Shown: positions 15,565-24,986, counted from the first letter of the stretch. The stretch: DNA of 64,000 bases from JBFAPK01 sp040676675 (GCF_040676675.1 NZ_JBFAPK010000028.1:1-64000), one strand, 5' to 3'. Numbers and translations: made by a program. The notes: a model not told the origin generated them from the letters alone.

Positions 15565-16821
15565 TCAGGACCGGCAGGGGAAGTTGCTCTTCGAGCAGGT
15601 CACCCCGGTGTTGTACGCGTCGTTGAAGTGCGTGTAGTAGCCGTCGTAGAGCGGATGCGTGCTCCCGCTCTCCGGGGCCATCTTCACGAAGATCTCGTCG
15701 TTCTCGCCGAGCGCGTCCTGCGTCCAGTTCTGCGAGCCGGTGTAGACGCGGTACTGGTAGGCGCTGCCGTACTTGCCGTACGCCGCGAAGAACTTGTCGT
15801 GCACGTCGTCCTTGCGGTGGATGGCCACGCCGGCGCCGAGCAGCTCGTTGTAGACCGACTGGGGCATGGCGATGCCGCCGTCGGCGTTCGTGCCCACCAC
15901 CATCCAGACCTTGCAGCCGGCGGAGCGGAACCGGGTCACGAGGCTGACGATCTGCGGCCGGCCCGTGGTCACCGACGCCATGCCGACGCGCAGCCGGCAG
16001 TCCGCGTCCGGGGTCAGGTCGTTGAGGCGGGTGACGATCGTGTCGGTCTGCCCCGCACCCTCCGGCGAGGCGTACGCGTCGGCCGCGGCGGCCTGGTAGT
16101 AGCCGCGGCCGGAGGCGGCGTCGTAGTAGTCGTCGCCGCTGTAGTGCCGACGGTTCCACATGTCGGAGAAGTTGGCGTTGAGTCCGGCGGCGAGCGTCGC
16201 GTCCCCGTAGACGGTGATGGTGTTGTTGAACGCGTCCGGGCCGGTGGCGTACGTGAGGTTGCTCGACCCGAACCAGACCACGTTGCCGCGGGCGACGCCG
16301 TTCGGGTCGGTGGTGCTGGTGAAGGTGAACAGCTTGGTGTGCATGTCGCCGTCGGCGCTGGTGCTGATGCAGCCCCGGCCACCGCTGCTGTTCTGGCAGA
16401 ACTGGTGGTTGGTCAGCTGCCTGATCGTGGCGATCCCCGGGTCGGTCGAGGACTCGTTCTTCCCGTCGAGCAGCGCCAGCACGGTGACGCCGCGGTTCTG
16501 GGCCCGCAGCAGCGCGTCGGCGACGGAGTCCACGCTGAGGGAGTGGATCGCTCCCCGGATGGTGGAGCCGGCGGGCGCCGCGTCGATCAACCGTTGCAGC
16601 TCGTTGATGATGGTGTAGTCGCGGCCGGCGGTCGGGTCGGTGAAGTGGGCCCAGACCGGGTACCCGGCCAGGGTGGTCGACACGGCGGAGGCGCTCGCCA
16701 CGGCGGAGGCGCTCGGCACCGCCGCCGGCGCCGGACCGGTCGGCGCCGCCACCACGCACAACGCGACGAGAGAGCACACCAGCGCGCGGCGGGCCGCCGC
16801 GCCCATACGGATCGTGTTCAT
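15565..16821 (-). CDS. Secreted phospholipase D-like protein
   Basis: 418 residues with a signal peptide (ALVCSLVALCVVAAPTGPAPAA). Two HKD-type half-sites are visible: MHTKLFTF followed by GSSNLT in the first half, and VHDKFFAAYGKYG followed by GSQNWT in the second, the paired HxK(x)n...GSxN pattern of the PLD superfamily. Cys pairs near CQNSSGGRGC and CSKSNFPC may form disulfides. It should hydrolyse phosphodiester bonds, in phospholipids or possibly nucleic acid, outside the cell. It is transcribed alone. Confidence 0.85.
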   Translation of the reverse strand: MNTIRMGAAARRALVCSLVALCVVAAPTGPAPAAVPSASAVASASAVSTTLAGYPVWAHFTDPTAGRDYTIINELQRLIDAAPAGSTIRGAIHSLSVDSVADALLRAQNRGVTVLALLDGKNESSTDPGIATIRQLTNHQFCQNSSGGRGCISTSADGDMHTKLFTFTSTTDPNGVARGNVVWFGSSNLTYATGPDAFNNTITVYGDATLAAGLNANFSDMWNRRHYSGDDYYDAASGRGYYQAAAADAYASPEGAGQTDTIVTRLNDLTPDADCRLRVGMASVTTGRPQIVSLVTRFRSAGCKVWMVVGTNADGGIAMPQSVYNELLGAGVAIHRKDDVHDKFFAAYGKYGSAYQYRVYTGSQNWTQDALGENDEIFVKMAPESGSTHPLYDGYYTHFNDAYNTGVTCSKSNFPCRS

Positions 16822-16942
16822 GGACAGGAATCGTTGTCGGAAATTTTCCGACGGTCAACGTCGCGTGGCGAAATCCACCACATGGTGCCCCGGGCCCCCG
16901 GGGCCGCGACCCACCGGTCGCGGGACCACCGGCACCGGCCCG

Positions 16943-17659
16943 TCACAGGCCGGCGTGGTGGGCGGTCAGCGCGGCCTGCACCCGGTTGGCGCAACCGGTC
17001 TTCGTCAGGATCCGGCTGACGTACGTCTTGATCGTCATCTCGCTCATGCGCAGCCGCGCGGCGATCTCCGCGTTGGAGAGTCCCTCGCCGATCAGCCGCA
17101 GGACGTCGCGCTCGCGCGGACCGAGTCGGTTCGTCCGGGCCACCGCCGTGGCCCGCCGCTCCTGGTCCGAGGGCTTCACCAGGCCGAGCACGGTCCGGGT
17201 CACCGCCGGGGAGAGGTACGCCTCGCCGGCGTGGGCCGCCCGTACCGCCCGGATCAGCTCGTCCGGCGCGCAGTGCTTGAGCACGAACCCGCTGGCCTCG
17301 TGCCGCAGCGCGCCGACCACGTTCGGCTCGGTACCGAAGGCGGTCAGCAGGACCACCCGGGCGTCGAGCGTACGGCGCCTCAGCTCGGCCAGTACGGCCA
17401 GCCCGTCCAGCACCGGCATGGTGATGTCGAGCAGCACCACGTCCGGCCGGTACGCCAGCACGGCCTCGACGGCCGCCCGCCCGTCGGCGGCCTCGGCGAC
17501 GACCTCGATGTCCCCGGCGGACTCCACTATCGTGCGCACGCCCGCGCGCAGCAGCGGCTCGTCGTCGGCGACCACCGTGCGGATCCTCATCGCGCCCGCC
17601 CCACTCGCCGCGCCCGTCCCATTCATCGCGCCGGTCCCACGCGCGCCGGTCCCATTCAT
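16943..17659 (-). CDS. NarL/FixJ-type response regulator
   Basis: 238 residues from the ATG that overlaps the kinase stop (ATGA at 17659). The receiver domain begins at RIRTVVADDEPLLRAGV, phosphoacceptor Asp78 in VVLLDITMPVLDG; the C-terminal LuxR-type HTH has LGPRERDVLRLIGEGLSNAE. The first 23 residues are two MNGTGA repeats, and an internal ATG (17590) just before RIRTVV may be the real start. Together with the adjacent kinase and the ABC transporter from 19086 it resembles antibiotic- or envelope-stress-responsive modules. Confidence 0.9.
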   Translation of the reverse strand: MNGTGARGTGAMNGTGAASGAGAMRIRTVVADDEPLLRAGVRTIVESAGDIEVVAEAADGRAAVEAVLAYRPDVVLLDITMPVLDGLAVLAELRRRTLDARVVLLTAFGTEPNVVGALRHEASGFVLKHCAPDELIRAVRAAHAGEAYLSPAVTRTVLGLVKPSDQERRATAVARTNRLGPRERDVLRLIGEGLSNAEIAARLRMSEMTIKTYVSRILTKTGCANRVQAALTAHHAGL

Positions 17660-18996
17660 CGCGCCGGCCCCAGCAGCGTCAGGGCGGGCAGGACGCCGAA
17701 GATGATCCCGGCCACCAACCAGCCCAGCACGCTCGCCGGCGCCCGGCCGGCCGGTCGCGCGAAGACCCCGTCCGCCGCCGCGCCGCCCGGACCCGCGCCG
17801 GCCAGCACCGCGCTGTCCGGCCCGGCCTCCTCCTCCACCGCCGCTGCCGCTGCCGCTGCCGGCAGCATCGCGAAGAGCCGGAACCCCTCGGCGTCGCTGC
17901 GGCGGGTGGCCAGCACCCCACCCGCCAGCTCGACCCGCTCCCGCAGCCCGGCCAGGCCGTGCCCGAGACCGCCCGCCCCCGCCGCCGGGCCCGCCGGCCG
18001 CGCCGACCCGCCGAGTGCGCCCGCCACCGACCCGCCCGCCGACCGCGCCGACCCGCCGGCCGGTGGCAGCGGATTCGTCACGGTCACGATCAGCGTCTCG
18101 CCCTCCCAGGTCAGCGACACGGTCACGGGTTGGCCCGGTGCGTGCTTGCTGGCGTTCGTCAGCCCCTCCTCGACCAGCCGGTACGCCGCCCGCTCGGCCG
18201 CACCGCCGAGCGTCCCGACCCCGCCCTGGCGCACCAGCGTGACCGGTACCCCGGCCGCGGCGAAGCCGGCGACCAGCCCGTCGACCGCGTCGAGGCCCGG
18301 TGACCGGTCGTCACCGGTCTCGACCGCACCGGGTTCCGCGCCGCGTAGGGCGCCGACCAGCTCGTGCAGCTCGTCCATGGCCTGGCGGGCGGACCCGGCC
18401 AGTTGCCGTACCGTCTCCCGCGACCGGGCCGGCAGGTCGGCCACCTCCAGGGTGGCGGCCTGCACGGAGACCAGGCTCAACCGGTGCCCCAGCGCGTCGT
18501 GCACGTCCCGGGCGATCCGCAGGCGCTCGCGCAGTCGCTCGCGGTCGGCCAGCAGCTCCTGGTTGCGGCGCAGGTCGAGGTTGTGTTGCCGCAGCGTCTC
18601 CAGCAGGCGATGGTGCTGGGCGAGGTAGCGCCCGACCAGCAGCGGCAGGACCACGAAGATGACGAAGAGGCCGACCTGGTTCGTCGGCGCGGCACGCAGG
18701 GCCAGCTGGGTGGCGAGGGCACCGGCGGTGGCACCGGTCGTGACCAGCAACCGCGGCGGCGTACCGAGGTCGAGCCCGGCCCGGTACGAGCCCCAGAGCA
18801 GCAGCGCGAAGCCCATCCCCGTCCAGGCCGCCAGCGCCAGCACGACCACGAACGCCGCCACCGGCCACCGCCGCTCCAGTGCCACGGTCGCCGCCGCGAG
18901 CACCGCGAAGACCAGGACCCACCAGCCCCGGTGCGCCGCCAGCAGCAGCACGCAGTCGGCGCCGACCGCCACCGCGCCGAGCGGGCTTCGAGTCAT
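17656..18996 (-). CDS. Sensor histidine kinase of the NarL/DesK-like class
   Basis: 446 residues. Several membrane helices occupy about residues 8-125; the dimerisation/phosphoacceptor segment is RIARDVHDALGHRLSL (His166). The ATPase has the N-box YRLVEEGLTNASKHAPG and the glycine loop GGLGHGLAGLRERV, separated by a long Gly/Ser/Ala linker. An extra C-terminal hydrophobic segment (VLGWLVAGIIFGVLPALTLL) suggests a membrane anchor after the kinase domain. Partner of the regulator encoded next. Confidence 0.9.
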   Translation of the reverse strand: MTRSPLGAVAVGADCVLLLAAHRGWWVLVFAVLAAATVALERRWPVAAFVVVLALAAWTGMGFALLLWGSYRAGLDLGTPPRLLVTTGATAGALATQLALRAAPTNQVGLFVIFVVLPLLVGRYLAQHHRLLETLRQHNLDLRRNQELLADRERLRERLRIARDVHDALGHRLSLVSVQAATLEVADLPARSRETVRQLAGSARQAMDELHELVGALRGAEPGAVETGDDRSPGLDAVDGLVAGFAAAGVPVTLVRQGGVGTLGGAAERAAYRLVEEGLTNASKHAPGQPVTVSLTWEGETLIVTVTNPLPPAGGSARSAGGSVAGALGGSARPAGPAAGAGGLGHGLAGLRERVELAGGVLATRRSDAEGFRLFAMLPAAAAAAAVEEEAGPDSAVLAGAGPGGAAADGVFARPAGRAPASVLGWLVAGIIFGVLPALTLLGPAR

Positions 18997-19085
18997 GCCG
19001 ACAGGGTACGCGTCAACCCCGGATGACCAGGACGGACAACTTTCGAGGACTGTGTGCCCCGGGTACGCGTCCCTAACCTGACGGC

Positions 19086-19787
19086 GTGATCGAAGTGCAC
19101 GAGTTGAGCAAGCGGTACGGCGCCACGCTCGCCGTGGACCGGCTCTCGTTCGCCGTACGGCCGGGGCTGGTCACCGGCTTCCTCGGCCCGAACGGCGCCG
19201 GCAAGTCCACCACCCTACGGATGATGCTCGACCTCGACCGCCCCACCGGGGGCACGGTCCGGATCAACGGACGGCGGTACGCCGCGCTACGCCACCCGCT
19301 GCGCGAGGTCGGCGCGCTGCTGGAGGCCCGGGACGCGCACGGCGGGCGCAGCGCGTACCACCACCTGCTGTGGTTGGCGCAGACCCACCGGATCGGCCCC
19401 GCCCGGGTACGCGAGGTGCTCGACCTGGTAGACCTCGCAAACGTGGCCGGCAGGCGGGTGAAGACCTTCTCGCTCGGCATGACCCAGCGGCTCGGCCTGG
19501 CCGCGGCGCTCCTCGGCGACCCGCCCATCCTGCTGCTCGACGAGCCGCTCAACGGGCTCGACCCGGCCGGGGTCCGCTGGCTGCGGGACCTGCTGCGGCG
19601 CCTGGCCGGCGAGGGTCGCGCGGTGCTGATCTCCAGCCACCTGATGACCGAGACGGCGCTCACCGCGGACCACCTGGTCGTGATCTCGGGCGGGCGGCTG
19701 GTGGCCGACGCCGAGATCCGGGAGTTCGTCGGCGCGGCCGGCTCGCTCGAGGAGGCCTTCCTGAACCGGGTCGGGGGTGCCCGATGA
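19086..19787 (+). CDS. ABC transporter ATP-binding protein
   Basis: 233 residues. Walker A GPNGAGKST, signature FSLGMTQRLGLAAAL (SLGMTQR in place of LSGGQ, usual in this exporter subgroup), Walker B ILLLDEPLNGLDPAG and the H-loop SSHLM. GTG start; a TAACCT box 7 bases upstream points to a leaderless transcript. It is divergent from the two-component system and coupled to the permease gene, so the pair is probably regulated by it. Confidence 0.92.
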   Translation: MIEVHELSKRYGATLAVDRLSFAVRPGLVTGFLGPNGAGKSTTLRMMLDLDRPTGGTVRINGRRYAALRHPLREVGALLEARDAHGGRSAYHHLLWLAQTHRIGPARVREVLDLVDLANVAGRRVKTFSLGMTQRLGLAAALLGDPPILLLDEPLNGLDPAGVRWLRDLLRRLAGEGRAVLISSHLMTETALTADHLVVISGGRLVADAEIREFVGAAGSLEEAFLNRVGGAR

Positions 19788-20548
19788 CCGTCGCGGACCT
19801 GGTGCGGGCCGAGTGGACGAAGCTGCGCACCGTACGCTCCACCGCCTGGACCCTGCTGCTGGCGCTGGCGCTCTGCGCCGGCCTCGGATATTTCGCCGGC
19901 CTCTCCCTCGGGCGCGACCCCGACAACGCGTCACCGTTCGACCCGCTCTTCCCGACCTTCTACAGCCTCACCCTCGGCCAGCTGGCGATCGTGGCCTTCG
20001 CCGTCTTCGCGGTCGGCGCCGACTACTCGTCGGGGACGATCCGGTGGGCGCTCCGCGCCGTACCGCGTCGTGGCGTGCGGTACGCCGCCCAGCTCGCGAC
20101 GATCGGGCTCGTGCTCGCGGTCGCCGCTGCGGTCCTGGTCCCGGCCACCTTCGCCGCGGCCCAGGCCGGGCTCGGGTCCCGCCGCGTCGGCCTCGATCAT
20201 CCGGGGGCGGCCCAGGCCGTCGTGGGCGCCTGGCTCTACCTGGTGCTCGTTGGGCTCTTCGCGGCGGGGCTGACCACCCTGCTGCGCAGCGCCACCGTCT
20301 CGCTCTGCGTGCTGCTGCCGCTGTTCTTCCTCGGCTCGCAGGGGCTGGGCAACATCCCGAAGATCAGGACCGTCACCCAGTTCCTCCCCGACCAGGGCTC
20401 CTGGGTGATCCTGCACCTGGCCGGCCCGCCCGACGACCCGCGCTGGGCCCGGGCGTACGGGCCGTGGAGCGGGATGGCGCTGGTCGCGGCGTGGGCGGCA
20501 GCCGCCCTGCTGGCCGGCTACCTCGCCCAGCGCCGCCGGGACGGGTAG
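19784..20548 (+). CDS. ABC-2-type transporter permease
   Basis: 254 residues, ATG at 19784 overlapping the ATPase stop (ATGA). It has about six membrane helices, beginning WTLLLALALCAGLGYFAG, and the cytoplasmic element VRAEWTKLRTVRST that is characteristic of this permease family. With the ATPase it forms an exporter of unknown substrate; peptides, lipids or drugs are usual for the type. Confidence 0.85.
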   Translation: MTVADLVRAEWTKLRTVRSTAWTLLLALALCAGLGYFAGLSLGRDPDNASPFDPLFPTFYSLTLGQLAIVAFAVFAVGADYSSGTIRWALRAVPRRGVRYAAQLATIGLVLAVAAAVLVPATFAAAQAGLGSRRVGLDHPGAAQAVVGAWLYLVLVGLFAAGLTTLLRSATVSLCVLLPLFFLGSQGLGNIPKIRTVTQFLPDQGSWVILHLAGPPDDPRWARAYGPWSGMALVAAWAAAALLAGYLAQRRRDG

Positions 20549-20662
20549 GAACGGATCGACGGCTGCTCCCGCCGGTGCGACTCGTGGGCCGGCCCCACGT
20601 CGCGTCGCAATGTTGGTGGGCCTACGTGCCGGGTACGCGAACCCGCGTGTCCAGTACGCGAA

Positions 20663-20690
20663 GCGGTGTGGCGGCAAGCCGCCACACCGC
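20663..20690. terminator. Hairpin between convergent permease and xylanase genes
   Basis: GCGGTGTGGCGG (20663-20674) and CCGCCACACCGC (20679-20690) are perfect arms around CAAG, 17 bases past the xylanase stop on the minus strand and 115 bases past the permease stop. Confidence 0.65.
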
Positions 20691-20706
20691 GTTCGGCGCG
20701 TCGGGG

Positions 20707-22182
20707 TCAGGCCAGGCTGAATCGCTGGTTGGCCTGCCCGTTGCAGTCGTAGATCTGGACCTGCTGGCCGTTGCCCGTGCCCCAGACGTCCAGGCAGCGT
20801 CCGGACTGCACACCGGTGATGGTTCCGTTGGAGTTGACATTCCACTGCTGGTTGGCCTGCCCGTTGCAGCTGTAGATCTGCACGGCCGAGGCGTTGCCGG
20901 ACCCGGCGGCGTCCAGGCACATGTTGCCGTAGACGGTCAGCTGCCTGCTCGACGTGAGGGTCCACGCCTGGTTGGTCTGGCCGTTGCAGTCGTAGAGCTG
21001 CACCCGCGTGCCGTTGGTCTGTGACGCGTTCGGCACGTCGATACACCTGCCCGACTGGGCGCCGACGATCCGGTTCGCTCCGCCCGGCGTGGGCGAGGAT
21101 GACGGGGTGCCGCCGCTCGGGGTGACCGAGGGCGTCGTCGTCGGGCCGGCGGCATTGAGGGCGTTGAGCACCGAGGTGTACGCGGCCTTCTTGTTGCCAC
21201 CGCCGTCGAACAGCAGCGGGCTCTCCCCGGAGCGCCAGGAGTCGCTGTCGCGTACGCCCCACACGGTGATGCCGACGCAGCGGGGCACGTTGAGGCAGGC
21301 CTGGGTCAGCCCGGCGTACTGCGTGGTGGACGCGTTGGTGACGTCGACCTCGGTCAGGGCCACGTCCACGCCCAGGGCGGCGAAGCTCGACAGTGTGGTC
21401 TGGAAGTTGCCCGGCAGCGAGCTGCCGCCGGTGAAGTGGGTCTGCAGGCCGACGCAGTCGATCGGTACGCCGCGGGACTTGAAGTCCCGGATCATGTTGT
21501 ACACGCCCTGCGTCTTGCCGTAGCTCCAGTTCTCGATGTTGTAGTCGTTGTAGCACAGCTTGACCGACGGGTCGGCGGTGCGGGCGGTGCGGAACGCCAC
21601 CTCGATCCAGTCGTTGCCGGTGCCCTGCAGATTGGACTGGCGGCGGCTGCCGTCCTCGTTGAATGCCTCGTTGACCACGTCCCAGTAGGGGAGTTTGCCC
21701 CTGTAGTGGGCCATGACACCGTTGATGTGATCGATCATCGCCTGGCGCAGGCTGCTGCCGCTGAGGGACTGCATCCAGCCCGGTTGCTGCGCGTGCCACG
21801 CGAGGGTGTGGCCGCGGACCCGCATGCCACGCTGGGTCGCCCAGTTGTAGATCTGGTCGCCGGAGCTGAAGTTGAACTGCCCCCGCTGGGGCTGCGTCGC
21901 GTCCGGCTTCATCTCGTTCTCGGCGGTCACCATGTTGAACTCGCGCCCGGCGATCGTCGTGTACGTCGAGTCGCCGAGCCGGCCGGCCGCGATCGCCGTG
22001 CCGAAGTACCGGCCCGACTGCGCGGCCGCCGCGCCGAGGGTGCTCGCCGCGGCGTTCGCGGCCGAAATCACCGTCACCACACCCATTGCCGCGACGGCGG
22101 CGACGGCACCGCCGGTCAGCAGCCGGACCCGCAACGACCGGCTCCGCGACGAGCCGGAGGGGGCGGGAGAACTGGTTGCCAC
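20707..22182 (-). CDS. Secreted GH10 endo-beta-1,4-xylanase with C-terminal CBM13
   Basis: 491 residues. The GTG at 22182 follows AAGGAGG at 6 bases. Signal peptide to about residue 45, GH10 barrel (about 48-345) with acid/base Glu172 in WDVVNEAFNEDG and nucleophile Glu278 in VALTEVDVTN, and HTLAWHAQQP. A Thr/Ser/Pro linker (TPSVTPSGGTPSSSPTPG) leads to a ricin-type trefoil with three Q-x-W-like repeats (CNGQTNQAW, CNGQANQQW, CNGQANQRF). It should cleave xylan in plant matter. Divergent from an esterase gene, which could remove side groups of the same polymer. Confidence 0.95.
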   Translation of the reverse strand: MATSSPAPSGSSRSRSLRVRLLTGGAVAAVAAMGVVTVISAANAAASTLGAAAAQSGRYFGTAIAAGRLGDSTYTTIAGREFNMVTAENEMKPDATQPQRGQFNFSSGDQIYNWATQRGMRVRGHTLAWHAQQPGWMQSLSGSSLRQAMIDHINGVMAHYRGKLPYWDVVNEAFNEDGSRRQSNLQGTGNDWIEVAFRTARTADPSVKLCYNDYNIENWSYGKTQGVYNMIRDFKSRGVPIDCVGLQTHFTGGSSLPGNFQTTLSSFAALGVDVALTEVDVTNASTTQYAGLTQACLNVPRCVGITVWGVRDSDSWRSGESPLLFDGGGNKKAAYTSVLNALNAAGPTTTPSVTPSGGTPSSSPTPGGANRIVGAQSGRCIDVPNASQTNGTRVQLYDCNGQTNQAWTLTSSRQLTVYGNMCLDAAGSGNASAVQIYSCNGQANQQWNVNSNGTITGVQSGRCLDVWGTGNGQQVQIYDCNGQANQRFSLA

Positions 22183-22339
22183 GATGGCCTCCTTCCTCGG
22201 TTCTGCGTCCCGGCCGCCGAGCACCACGCGTGGTGGACCGCAGCCGCCTCGCGCGCGAGGGGGAGTCGATGGATCGCACGACCCGGACCAATGAACGATG
22301 GACTTCGATGTCAAGTCATGCTGGCACGGCAACGGTCTT

Positions 22340-22367
22340 GAAACAATAGTTTCCGGAATACTTCCGG
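22340..22367. promoter_or_regulatory. Two adjoining operator-like inverted repeats in the xylanase upstream region
   Basis: GAAAC-AATA-GTTTC (22340-22353) runs straight into CCGGAA-TAC-TTCCGG (22353-22367); both are perfect. LacI-type regulators of xylan genes use GAAA/TTTC half-sites, so sugar control is likely. The 511-base divergent region also contains a lone CGAAACTTCCGG at 22498; no further gene is seen in it. Confidence 0.45.
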
Positions 22368-22693
22368 AGCGTGACAGCGGTGCGGTGATCCTTGGACGCC
22401 TCGCGACACCTCGTCTAGCAGTATGTTCAACGGCCAGGGGCAACGTGCGGGCGATCGGTCGGCCCTGGCACCAGCGCCCCGCGGCGCGGATACTGTCCGA
22501 AACTTCCGGTCTCCGACGCGCGCGGGTACCTCGACCCGCGGAATCCCCCGCGCCGGCGTCGACAAGGTCACCGAACTCGACATCGAACTGCTCTACGGCT
22601 AGCCGGGGAAAGGGCTTGCCCCAGGGGCTTCTCGCTTGACCGCCGCGGTCCGCGCCGCCTAGCATGGCGCCACCTCGGCAGAGAGGGGCGTCG

Positions 22694-23923
22694 ATGAAAA
22701 GGCGTGCGTTGGCGGCGCTGCCCGCGCTGGCCCTGATGCACTCGCGCCTCCCCGGCGAGCCCGTCGGGGAGGCGCCCGGAGTGGGCACCGACCCGACGGC
22801 GGCGGCGCCGGGTGCGGTACCCGCCGGGGCGCCAGGACCGGCGGTTGAGTCGCCCGCCGTGGTCGAGGGCAACCTGCCGGTCTTCTTCGAACGGCTCAAG
22901 GCGGAGCTGGACTACCCGCTCGCCTGGGGCAACTCCCGCATTCGGGACTTCCGTTCCTGGCGGCGTACGGCCGCGGCCACCGTCGAGGAGTTCCTCCGGC
23001 AGCCGCCGGACGACACGCCGCTACGGGTCGAGGTCGTGGACGAGCGACCGGCCGACGGGTACCGCCAGCGCAGCCTGCTCTTCGACGTGACCCGGCACAG
23101 TCGGGTACGGGCCACCATGCTGCTGCCGCACGGGCGCGGCCCGTTCCCGGCGGTGCTCCTCCTGCACGACCACGGTTCCCGGTTCGACATCGGCAAGGAG
23201 AAGCTGATCCGCCCCTGGTACGACGAGGCCCGGCTCGCCTCCGCACGGGACTGGTCCGCCCGGTACTTCGGTGGCCGCTTCCTCGGCGACGAACTCGCGG
23301 CCCGCGGGTACGCCGTCCTCGCCGTCGACGCCTTCGGCTGGGGCGACCGGTCCGGCCTCACGTACGAGGCGCAGCAGGCGCTGGCCAGCAACCTCTTCAA
23401 CCTCGGCTCCTCGCTGGCCGGACTGGTGGCCCGCGAGGACGTCCGGGCGGTACGGCTGCTGCGGAGCCTGCCCGAGGTGGACCGGGACCGGATCGCCACG
23501 CTGGGCTTCTCCATGGGCGGCTACCGGGCCTGGCAGACGGCGGCGCTCTCGCCGCACGTGTCGGCCGTGGTCTCGGTCTGCTGGATGACCACCCTCAAGG
23601 AGATGATGGTGGTCGGCAACAACACGCTGCGCGGCCAGTCGGCGTTCTTCATGCTGCACCCGGGCCTCTACCAGCACCTCGACATCCCCGACGTGGCGAG
23701 CATCGCCGCGCCGCGACCGGCGTTCTTCCTCGGCGGCGAGCTGGACCCGCTGTTCACCCCCGCCGGCACCGCCGGGGCGTACGCGAAGCTGCGCGCCGTC
23801 TGGCGCTCGCAGCGGGCCGACGCCCGGCTACGGACGACGACCTGGCCGGGAGTGGGCCACGTCTTCGGAACGGAGATGCAGGACGAGGCGTTCGGCTGGC
23901 TGGACCGTTGGATGCGCCCCTGA
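22694..23923 (+). CDS. Exported alpha/beta hydrolase, possible acetyl ester hydrolase
   Basis: 409 residues from ATG 22694 (GAGAGGGG upstream). The start MKRRALAALPALALM is a short, weak signal peptide followed by a Pro/Ala/Gly linker. The hydrolase core holds FPAVLLLHDHGSRFD, nucleophile GFSMGGYRAWQ, acid in FLGGELDPLF and final His in WPGVGHVFG, the dienelactone hydrolase/abhydrolase pattern also used by acetyl xylan esterases. Placed back to back with a xylanase, an esterase acting on plant polysaccharide is plausible but not proven. Confidence 0.75.
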   Translation: MKRRALAALPALALMHSRLPGEPVGEAPGVGTDPTAAAPGAVPAGAPGPAVESPAVVEGNLPVFFERLKAELDYPLAWGNSRIRDFRSWRRTAAATVEEFLRQPPDDTPLRVEVVDERPADGYRQRSLLFDVTRHSRVRATMLLPHGRGPFPAVLLLHDHGSRFDIGKEKLIRPWYDEARLASARDWSARYFGGRFLGDELAARGYAVLAVDAFGWGDRSGLTYEAQQALASNLFNLGSSLAGLVAREDVRAVRLLRSLPEVDRDRIATLGFSMGGYRAWQTAALSPHVSAVVSVCWMTTLKEMMVVGNNTLRGQSAFFMLHPGLYQHLDIPDVASIAAPRPAFFLGGELDPLFTPAGTAGAYAKLRAVWRSQRADARLRTTTWPGVGHVFGTEMQDEAFGWLDRWMRP

Positions 23924-24023
23924 CGTCGGCGCCTGGCCCGCGGGCCCCGGACGTTCGGTTTGTCGCGGACGAGGGCGGGAAAGGCCGCCCGGCGGGTGAC
24001 GCGAGGCTGGGGACGGGAAGCTG

Positions 24024-24728
24024 ATGCGCTGGTTCCGGGTGGGCGGGAGCGGGCCGGCCGCGGAGGACGCGACCAGGACCAGCCGGCCGGTCGGCGCGGA
24101 ACGGGATCCGCGGCGGGTGACCGCGTTCAGCGACGGTGTCATCGCCATCGCCGTCACGCTGCTCGTACTGGAGATCCGCCCACCGGAGGACACCCGCCGG
24201 CTCCTGCACGGACTGCTCGAACTCTGGCCCTCGTACGCGGCCTACGTGCTGACCTTCCTGCTCATCGGGCAGATGTGGGTGAACCACCACGTGATGTTCG
24301 ACCACATGCGGTCGGCGGACCGGCTGGTGCTGCTGTTCAACACGCTGCTGCTGATGCAGATCGCGTTCCTGCCGTTCGTCGCGGCGGTCCTCTCCTCGGC
24401 GTTCAGGTCCGGGCACGGCGAGCGGACCGCCGTCGTGCTGTACGGACTCTCGTACGGGATGGCGGCCGTGCTCTTCAACGTGATCTGGGAGTACGCCCGC
24501 CACGGCCGCCGCCTGCTCGCCCCCACGATCGACCCGGCCGGGGCGCGGGCGATCAGCCGACGGTTCCGCCCCGCGCCGCTGTGGATCGCCGCCGGCACCG
24601 GCGTGGGCGTGCTGAACCCCTTCGCCGGCGTGGTGGTGATCGCGGCGTTCATCCCGTTCTACTGGCTGCCGATCAAGGGCGAGATCCCCAGCCTGAGACG
24701 CGCCCGCGAGCGCGGTTCCCGGGACTGA
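24024..24728 (+). CDS. TMEM175-like potassium channel protein
   Basis: 234 residues, six predicted membrane helices. The hallmark R-x3-FSDGVIAIAVTLLVLEI (FSD motif of helix 1) is present, with the conserved MWVNHHVMFDHM segment. Bacterial members have one such repeat and assemble as tetrameric K+ channels. The first 30 residues are polar and variable. It follows the hydrolase gene by about 100 bases; functional linkage is not evident. Confidence 0.85.
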   Translation: MRWFRVGGSGPAAEDATRTSRPVGAERDPRRVTAFSDGVIAIAVTLLVLEIRPPEDTRRLLHGLLELWPSYAAYVLTFLLIGQMWVNHHVMFDHMRSADRLVLLFNTLLLMQIAFLPFVAAVLSSAFRSGHGERTAVVLYGLSYGMAAVLFNVIWEYARHGRRLLAPTIDPAGARAISRRFRPAPLWIAAGTGVGVLNPFAGVVVIAAFIPFYWLPIKGEIPSLRRARERGSRD

Positions 24729-24879
24729 GGGGCCGGCCCCGCGACCGGGCGTCACCGGGTCCCGCCACCCGGCCCCGCCGCCGGCCCCGGTCAAGGTCGA
24801 GGCCCCGGGCAAGTGCATCATGTGGGGCGGTTCCTACGGCAGCCAGTGGTACGAGAGCCCGTTCGAGCACTGCCCCTGA
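24697..24879 (+). pseudogene. C-terminal remnant of a small Cys-containing exported protein
   Basis: In the frame overlapping the end of the channel gene, an open stretch without any ATG or GTG start reads a Pro-rich segment (HPAPPPAPVKVEAPG) and then KCIMWGGSYGSQWYESPFEHCP before a stop. The balanced pair of Cys, the aromatic-rich core and the Pro linker look like the end of a secreted protein rather than chance. With no start, it is best seen as a gene fragment; the parent family is not recognised. Confidence 0.35.
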
Positions 24880-24986
24880 TCCCGGACCCGATCGGCCCGC
24901 CCGGCGGGTACCGAACCGCGGTGCCGTGCGGAGGCAGCGTTGCGGGCGGTACCGCCGGGCGGGGCGAACGGGGTGGGCTCGGCGGG

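Noticed and set aside
22311..22583. Possible small gene in the xylanase-esterase divergent region
   Set aside because: Weak codon bias and no ribosome site; the region is better explained by regulatory inverted repeats.
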